Source: Beroe ovata (taxonomy: Eukaryota > Ctenophora > Nuda > Beroida > Beroidae). Taken from it: a stretch of 15,358 bases of DNA. The position numbers and the translations under genes are program-made. Below are positions 10,952 through 15,358 of the stretch, one piece after another; positions within the stretch are counted from its first letter, which is position 1, and every line of letters starts with the position of its first letter. The stretch is from assembly GCA_946803715.1 (NCBI GenBank), contig CAMPET010000041.1, positions 207,345-222,702 on the forward strand, in the 5' to 3' direction. The notes under the pieces were generated by a model that saw only the letters and a program-made list of their open reading frames with translations, made no database searches and was not told the DNA's origin.

Positions 10952-11418
10952 ATTATCGTAGACAGGCACGTGCTATTAATTTGTTGTGCTTTGCAATCAG
11001 CACGAATGAACCTGAAAAGAAATGATTTTACTACTTAGTACTTATAATTGGCACTCATATATATGTATTTGAAAAAAGCAACTCGTCTGACTTTGTCATG
11101 TCCTAGTCAATGACCAGGACATGACAAAGTCAGACGACCAGTGGTCATAGTCAGGCGACCAGTGGTCATAGTATGAAAAGTTCGAAAGAATAAAGCCATA
11201 AATGTATGTATGTCTGTCTCCATATATACTACAGGTTTCAAGATCTGACACTCTGACACCACTTGGTACTCAATCAAGCATGCTGAATGTTTATGCCCAT
11301 AACACCACTCGAAAATTTGCACGTCTGACACCACTTGGGAATTAAAAGCATTTAGATTACTTAACTACTACCAACACTTCAGCTGATAAAACTATCAGTC
11401 CTGCTAGTATGGGTCCTG
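10951..11418. repeat. Segmental direct duplication, copy B
   Basis: Second copy of 10448-10890, offset by 503 bases. Substitutions are scattered and few. It carries a palindromic insertion at 11105-11172 absent from copy A, and lacks copy A's local ATATAT-containing duplication. Confidence 0.9.
11084..11172. repeat. Perfect palindrome plus 21-bp tandem duplication within copy B
   Basis: CGTCTGACTTTGTCATGTCC (extended by one T, 11084-11104) is followed after 11 bases by its exact 21-base complement (11116-11136). The loop itself contains GTCA/TGAC. It is followed by two copies of CGACCAGTGGTCATAGT (11135-11151, 11156-11172). Copy A has only the left arm, so the right arm and repeats were added afterwards. 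Confidence 0.9.
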
Positions 11419-12479
11419 CTAGTATGGCATAATTTAGCACTCCGCTTATTTGATGCGTGCTACATCAAACATGCCTATACTCGATCATATTCTTAGCTCA
11501 AGTTGATGAATAATAATTTTTCAATTAAATACCACTCAATTAATATACCACCAGATAAAAATGAACGGAAGAATAAGTCAGCGACCAAACATTCACTGTA
11601 TTGTTATACACTGCTTGTTTAAATACCACCCAGTTAGTTCTATCTATTTTGTTAGTTGTCTCATTTGAACATTCATAAGTCTTTTCCCCTGCTCGCCCTA
11701 ACACAAGATCAACACAGTTCCAGTGTAAACTTAATTATGTCTGTGCTAGTCTGCATGGTCTAGTACTCACAATGTTTGTTCGAGTGTTAGTCAAGCTAGT
11801 TTTGGCATTGAAAATCACACAGGGGATCTGGAGTGGTGCTCATTCAGCAAGTTATAGTACAACTTTAATTATACTCCTGTCTTCTAGTGATAGTATCTAC
11901 CACTGATGAATCCCTGGGGATAATCCTTTTGTGCGCCCCTCGGGTCCAGGCTCTCTTTATCTACAACTGATGCTCTAGAACTGTTTCCAGTGTTGATTCT
12001 GGCACTCCAACTTGCTAGTTCTAGTGCAATTAATTAAGTAGGTTTGGTGCTAATCTGTTTGTTCTAGAGCTAGTACTGCTTTTTCTTGATATATTCCGAA
12101 CGAAGTTATTCTCCTCCATCATTATCAATTATATCAATTTTATTTGCACCAGATTTTATTCGCATCTATACACATGTTGCAGAATGCACATACATTCTGC
12201 ACCTCTTGTAACATAAGGTATAGCTGTCATGTAGGGATGCAGAGGATGTAATTTGTTGACACCAGTTCGCCTGCACAGGGATTCTCATTTGTCACATTTG
12301 TGACAACCAGTTCTTTATCTTCAAGATTCATCACCAACTCTTGCTATCCCATTACCCTTACACCATGATTCCAACTCAATCCACTTCAGTTAAAGCCGGA
12401 ACCACGGTCATTTTCAACCCCTGGCTCAGAAATTTGTGAACCATGATTCCCCAGTTATAGTTAGCCAATATCTGCGAGC
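11419..12479. other. Gene-free AT-rich region
   Basis: No open frame, exon or RNA gene is seen. CTAGT/GCTAGT words are unusually frequent at 11730-12080. Two short perfect hairpins occur: TGCAGAATG...CATTCTGCA (12178-12201) and TTGTCACATTTGTGACAA (12289-12306). Near-identical ACCATGATTCC words recur at about 12362 and 12440. Confidence 0.5.
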
Positions 12480-12970
12480 AGTGCCGTGGATTAACCAATT
12501 TAAACAGCGGCGTTGTGGTGCATGGTATATAAATTTAGTGCCGAATTACCATGTAATATATTACATAAACGCCTGAAACTGTGGTAGTGAGGGTCATTGT
12601 GCTCCGCTGTATTTTCATTGGCTGGTTTTAATGCCGGCATTCTCCCATTGGTTCACTCTGCTCACGGTCACATGATGGGGCATTTCTTCCCCAGTTTCTT
12701 GTAACCGTAGTTCGAGCCAATGGTAGCGTTGCCTCAACCTGTAATATGTCACTTCGCACTGCGACCGAGTGATTTATGAAGGAGTAGTGCATGACTCTGC
12801 ACCGGTTTTACAATTGTGATTCTCAATTGCCGTGCCCCCCAATTCACCGAAAACCGGAATGAAAGCCAATGAGAAATGACGATCTCTACCGTTAGCCAAT
12901 CACTACCAAGCGTGGATCACGTGATTGCGAAAACGAGAATCGTGATAGTATAACTAGGACGCCATTTCGA
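12480..12970 (+). promoter_or_regulatory. CCAAT-box-rich promoter-like region
   Basis: Six CCAAT boxes lie within about 405 bases: forward at 12495, 12717, 12866 and 12896, reverse (ATTGG) at 12617 and 12647. Two pairs are exactly 30 bases apart, a helical spacing typical of NF-Y promoters. Also present are TATATAAAT at 12526-12534, TCACGTGA at 12917-12924 (bHLH-zip E-box) and ACGCCATTT at 12959-12967 (YY1-like on the minus strand). A CT run follows at 13013. The driven gene is not seen; it may start downstream or beyond the window. Confidence 0.45.
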
Positions 12971-13012
12971 CTATATCATTCACAGCCCTATAACGGTCTT
13001 GACAAATTTCAA

Positions 13013-13029
13013 CTCTCTCTCTCTCTCCC
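13013..13029. repeat. CT microsatellite
   Basis: A short CT dinucleotide run grading into CCCCCTTT, just downstream of the CCAAT-rich region. It could lie in a 5' UTR. Confidence 0.8.
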
Positions 13030-13234
13030 CCTTTCTCGTACTGTGAAACCACAGCCGTCGCCGAGATCCGAATCTTGTTCTCTTTCATCAGTCAGCAGCT
13101 GAGTTTGTATTTGCATTTTTCAATAAATGTCCAGAGTTCATGTCAGACATTTGTCAATTATCGAACGGAAATATGTTCCGCTTGTCATGGTTCCCACGCC
13201 ACAAACTGTGAATTTTACTTCTTCAGTGTCGCAG

Positions 13235-13433
13235 GACACACGCACACGTTCGCACACACACACACAGACACACACAGACAAACAGTAACACACACAGACA
13301 CACGCACACGTTCGCACACGTAGACACACACACAGACACACAGAAACACACACAGAGACAGAAACACACTCAAACACACAACACACATACAGACACAATT
13401 AGACACAGACACACAAACACACACACACACACT
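13235..13433. repeat. CA-rich compound microsatellite
   Basis: About 200 bases of ACAC interrupted by AGAC, GCAC, TTCG and AAAC steps. Longer units recur, for example CACACGCACACGTTCGCACA at 13237 and 13299. Frames through it translate to histidine/threonine or cysteine/valine repeats and are not genes. Confidence 0.9.
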
Positions 13434-13534
13434 TCTCACCACATACTATAGTCGCACATCTGGTGTACCACCCCCTCTGGTAAAATACTTCCTGGGGTAA
13501 ACGTATACCTACAGGGGCGGGCCCGGTTTCTGTG

Positions 13535-13546
13535 TATATATATATA
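13535..13546 (+). promoter_or_regulatory. TATA-like element
   Basis: A perfect 12-base TA run, 41 bases upstream of the ATG at 13587. If functional, initiation would fall near 13565-13575. It could equally be a simple TA repeat. Confidence 0.25.
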
Positions 13547-13586
13547 CGTCCCGTAATGAGCATTTAGACTTATTAAAAAGATTAGA

Positions 13587-13673
13587 ATGGGGTCATCATC
13601 AAAACCAGGATTGATTGCAGCACCACCAACACTTTCTTCTTCTTCATCAAGAGAAGAAGGGGAAGTCACGTGA
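13587..13673 (+). CDS. Short 28-codon ORF, possible small protein or first exon
   Basis: The ATG is in strong context (A at -3, G at +4). The translation begins MGSSSKPGLIAAPPT, then has five serines and an acidic end REEGEVT before TGA at 13671. Codon usage is unremarkable, and the CTT-rich stretch is low complexity. An MG start recalls myristoylated proteins, but the residue after S5 is Lys, against the usual consensus. A weak donor (CAC|GTGATT) lies just before the stop, so it might be a first exon. The antisense frame is acidic (DEEEESVGG) and lacks an ATG start. I cannot assign a function, and chance is quite possible. Confidence 0.15.
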   Translation: MGSSSKPGLIAAPPTLSSSSSREEGEVT

Positions 13674-13715
13674 TTAGCAATTATTGTTACCGTGGTGCAC
13701 TGTGTATATGTTTGT

Positions 13716-13764
13716 ACTGTGTGTGTGTGTGTGTTGTGTATTGTGTGTAGTGTGTGTGTGTGTT
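13716..13764. repeat. TG-rich microsatellite
   Basis: An interrupted TG run, complementary in sense to the CA tract at 13235-13433, about 280 bases downstream of its end. Confidence 0.85.
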
Positions 13765-14505
13765 TTTGAGAGTGGTGATTTCACATGATTGATTCACTGA
13801 AACTCTCATAAGTGGTTGTTTCTATGATTACGTTAATCAGAAATAAGAAGGCCTACCTTTCACCTATTGACGCAGCATTTCGACGAAAAAAACCACGCAT
13901 TGTTTCATTTTTATCATTTGTTTACCAGTTGTTCAAACAAGATTGAAATACGACGTGAGACAACGACCGTTTAATTTCGTTGCATTTCATTATACGAACA
14001 GCGTACACTCACTTGCTCTGTTGCTCTTTGCAGGACATGTAAAAACGATCAAGTTTTTCCATGAGTCGTGTACTTACCGTGTACTTACTAGTTACTGAGG
14101 AATCAATCTCTGAATTTTTTTCTTAAAAATAGATCGTATACGTGAGCCTGTAGTAGGAGAATGACGAAAACGGGAAACTTTCATAAATATATGTTGGTCA
14201 TCTGACAACATTTCCATTCCCATGGCGCATCACTCCATTTTAGGATATATATGACGGTAATCGTGACAAATCCTGATTGATTATCGTCAATCGTGCCAAG
14301 TTCTAGCATCTCTGTGTGCTGTTGATGGAGTAATGGGGGGTGATGGGTAACGGAACTGTGGGGATTTGGTAACCTGCCTGTCCCTGGCCATCTCTTAGGC
14401 TAGTGCATGTGTAGGTCTTAGTTAACAGTGCATTCGCAGTTTTGTCACACAATTCCAAGAACACGTCCGGGTATTGCCATGCACTATTGCGCGTGACTCA
14501 TAGAA
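13765..14505. other. Gene-free region
   Basis: No supported gene. An acceptor-like CTCTGTTGCTCTTTGCAG ends at about 14033, but the following frames close quickly and show no domain, so no exon is called. Confidence 0.45.
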
Positions 14506-14755
14506 ACTGTTGTTGTCACTTGGTTGTATCCATGCATATCGTTACTACCAAGTTACTACCAAGTTACAAATTGTTGTAACTAGGTTGTAACTTGGTTGTA
14601 ACGATATACATGCATATCGTTACAACCACGTTACTACCAAGTTACAAATTGTTGTAACTAGGTTGTAACTTGGTTGTAACTTGGTTGTAACGATATACAT
14701 GGATATCGTTACAACGACGTTACTACCAAGTTACAAATTGTTGTAACTAGGTTGA
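14506..14755. repeat. Tandem array of palindromic units built from an 11-bp motif
   Basis: Units start at 14531 (78 bp), 14609 (89 bp) and 14698 (truncated near 14755), after a decayed partial copy from 14506. Each unit reads inward with GTTACTACCAA-type motifs, passes a centre ACAAATTGTTGT, then reads outward with TTGTAACTAGG and TTGGTTGTAAC motifs to CGATATACATG. Each can thus form a stem of about 30 bases. Unit junctions (CGATATACATGCATATCG) are themselves palindromic. Unit 2 gained one extra 11-bp motif. Confidence 0.9.
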
Positions 14756-15217
14756 ACAGGCTGCCACTCTTGCTCTGAATACTCGTTAACCATGCATATC
14801 AGCAGCTGTACGGTACCTCATTGCACTTCTACGAAAAATGACGTACGACACAATTATTGCGGGATTCTGATTTCTGTTTAATTTTTCCCTCATCAAGAGA
14901 AAAGTCTTGAACATTTTTCGTCGGAAATGGTCACACGTCGTATGAGTGTAACACACAGACGCGCCCATTGAGTGTGTATGTGTGCGATTTCGTTAGAATA
15001 AAATGTATAAGGAGGTGCACATTTCCTGGTCACTAACTTACTAAGTTTCACTTGGGCCGATGCTTCATTACTCAATTGTTGAGGAATGATATTCTATAAA
15101 ATGATGATCAGTTTTATTCAACTCATAAAGGAGATGTTGTGACCATACTATGAACACAACAGTGCTTTATCATTGCAAAATAGGCGGTGAGAAAGACAGG
15201 TGTAAATGCGCTTCTCT
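14756..15217. other. Gene-free region
   Basis: No coding exon, RNA gene or repeat is supported. Overlapping 60-codon frames on the minus strand (14786-15075) have no recognisable domain. Confidence 0.45.
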
Positions 15218-15256
15218 GATTGGCTCGTTCACGCATCGATTCTCGCCTATTTAAAT
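15218..15256 (+). promoter_or_regulatory. CCAAT plus TATA core-promoter candidate
   Basis: GATTGGCT (15218-15225, a reverse CCAAT box) lies about 25 bases before TATTTAAAT (15248-15256). That is a plausible core promoter for a gene starting near the right edge. No transcript body is visible. Confidence 0.3.
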
Positions 15257-15337
15257 GACAACGGGTATTTGTTATCGTTAATGGGAGATGAAATGGGGGC
15301 GTTTCAACCTTGTAATTGGAACTTTTCGGCTTCATGC

Positions 15338-15358
15338 AACACACACACACACACACAC
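15338..15358. repeat. CA microsatellite at window end
   Basis: A pure CA run continues to the last base, so its full length is unknown. Confidence 0.9.

Noticed and set aside
10579-11334. Two similar 75-codon minus-strand frames as a duplicated gene pair
   Set aside because: They arise from the segmental duplication; differences often change residues, the frames diverge after about 40 codons, and no family is recognised.
13075-13442. Frames rich in His/Thr or Cys/Val
   Set aside because: Translations of the CA-rich microsatellite; the + strand frame also begins at TTG rather than ATG.
13436-13669. Acidic minus-strand frame (DEEEESVGG) as an exon
   Set aside because: Its nominal start is GTG, no good acceptor or donor was found, and it is antisense to the low-complexity serine-coding ORF.
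13587-13673. Src-family N-terminus, suggested by MGSSSKP
   Set aside because: No SH3 domain follows, Lys occupies the position where the myristoylation consensus wants a small residue, and similarity stops after seven residues.
14506-14755. CRISPR-like array
   Set aside because: Repeats are contiguous palindromes without unique spacers in a eukaryotic genome with introns.

Overview
The window is eukaryotic, almost certainly from an animal or a close relative. It holds one confidently recognisable gene, a complete Rab1 small GTPase on the + strand. The gene runs from an ATG at 5573 to a TAA at 8718 over seven coding exons, all with GT-AG introns, and joins to a 204-residue protein with every Ras-superfamily motif and a C-terminal CC prenylation motif. 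Short introns (94-1076 bases), an ordinary AATAAA polyadenylation signal, abundant CA/GT microsatellites and many short palindromic transposon relics fit an invertebrate genome. The Rab1 protein is not close enough to a reference I remember to name the species. An early-branching animal such as a sponge is possible, but that is a guess.

Layout. 1-2690: unique AT-rich DNA interrupted by two long, strand-asymmetric pyrimidine-rich degenerate tandem arrays (about 395-1100 and 1395-1935). 2690-3260: a CpG-richer block with promoter-like motifs. 3409-4186: four short inverted-repeat elements in a row (MITE/foldback type), two with convincing target-site duplications. 4187-5548: AT-rich DNA with a 19-bp tandem repeat, two probable non-LTR/SINE 3' tails and a small coding-like stretch that faintly resembles a helicase core. 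5549-9745: the Rab1 transcription unit, whose 3' UTR carries a cluster of palindromic GCACGTGC-type repeats. 9919-10951: a second cluster of the same element family, sharing an internal module with the first. 10448-11418: a ~450-bp direct duplication, with a single N exactly at the end of its first copy and a perfect 21-bp-arm palindrome inside the second. 12480-12970: a CCAAT-box-rich promoter-like region with no visible downstream coding body. 13235-13770: CA-rich and TG-rich tracts flanking a TATA box and a 28-codon ORF. 14506-14755: a tandem array of palindromic units made from an 11-bp motif. The end has a CCAAT+TATA promoter candidate and a CA repeat.

The most interesting signal is in the inverted-repeat elements. 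Their termini carry a 17-nt sub-palindrome (7-nt arm, 3-nt spacer, 7-nt arm) whose sequence differs between families (GTCAGAT, GCCRGAT and GTAGGRT arms) while its self-complementarity is largely kept. That suggests selection for dyad symmetry, such as dimeric transposase binding or a folded end. All other putative genes are weak, and most long open frames lie in repeats.
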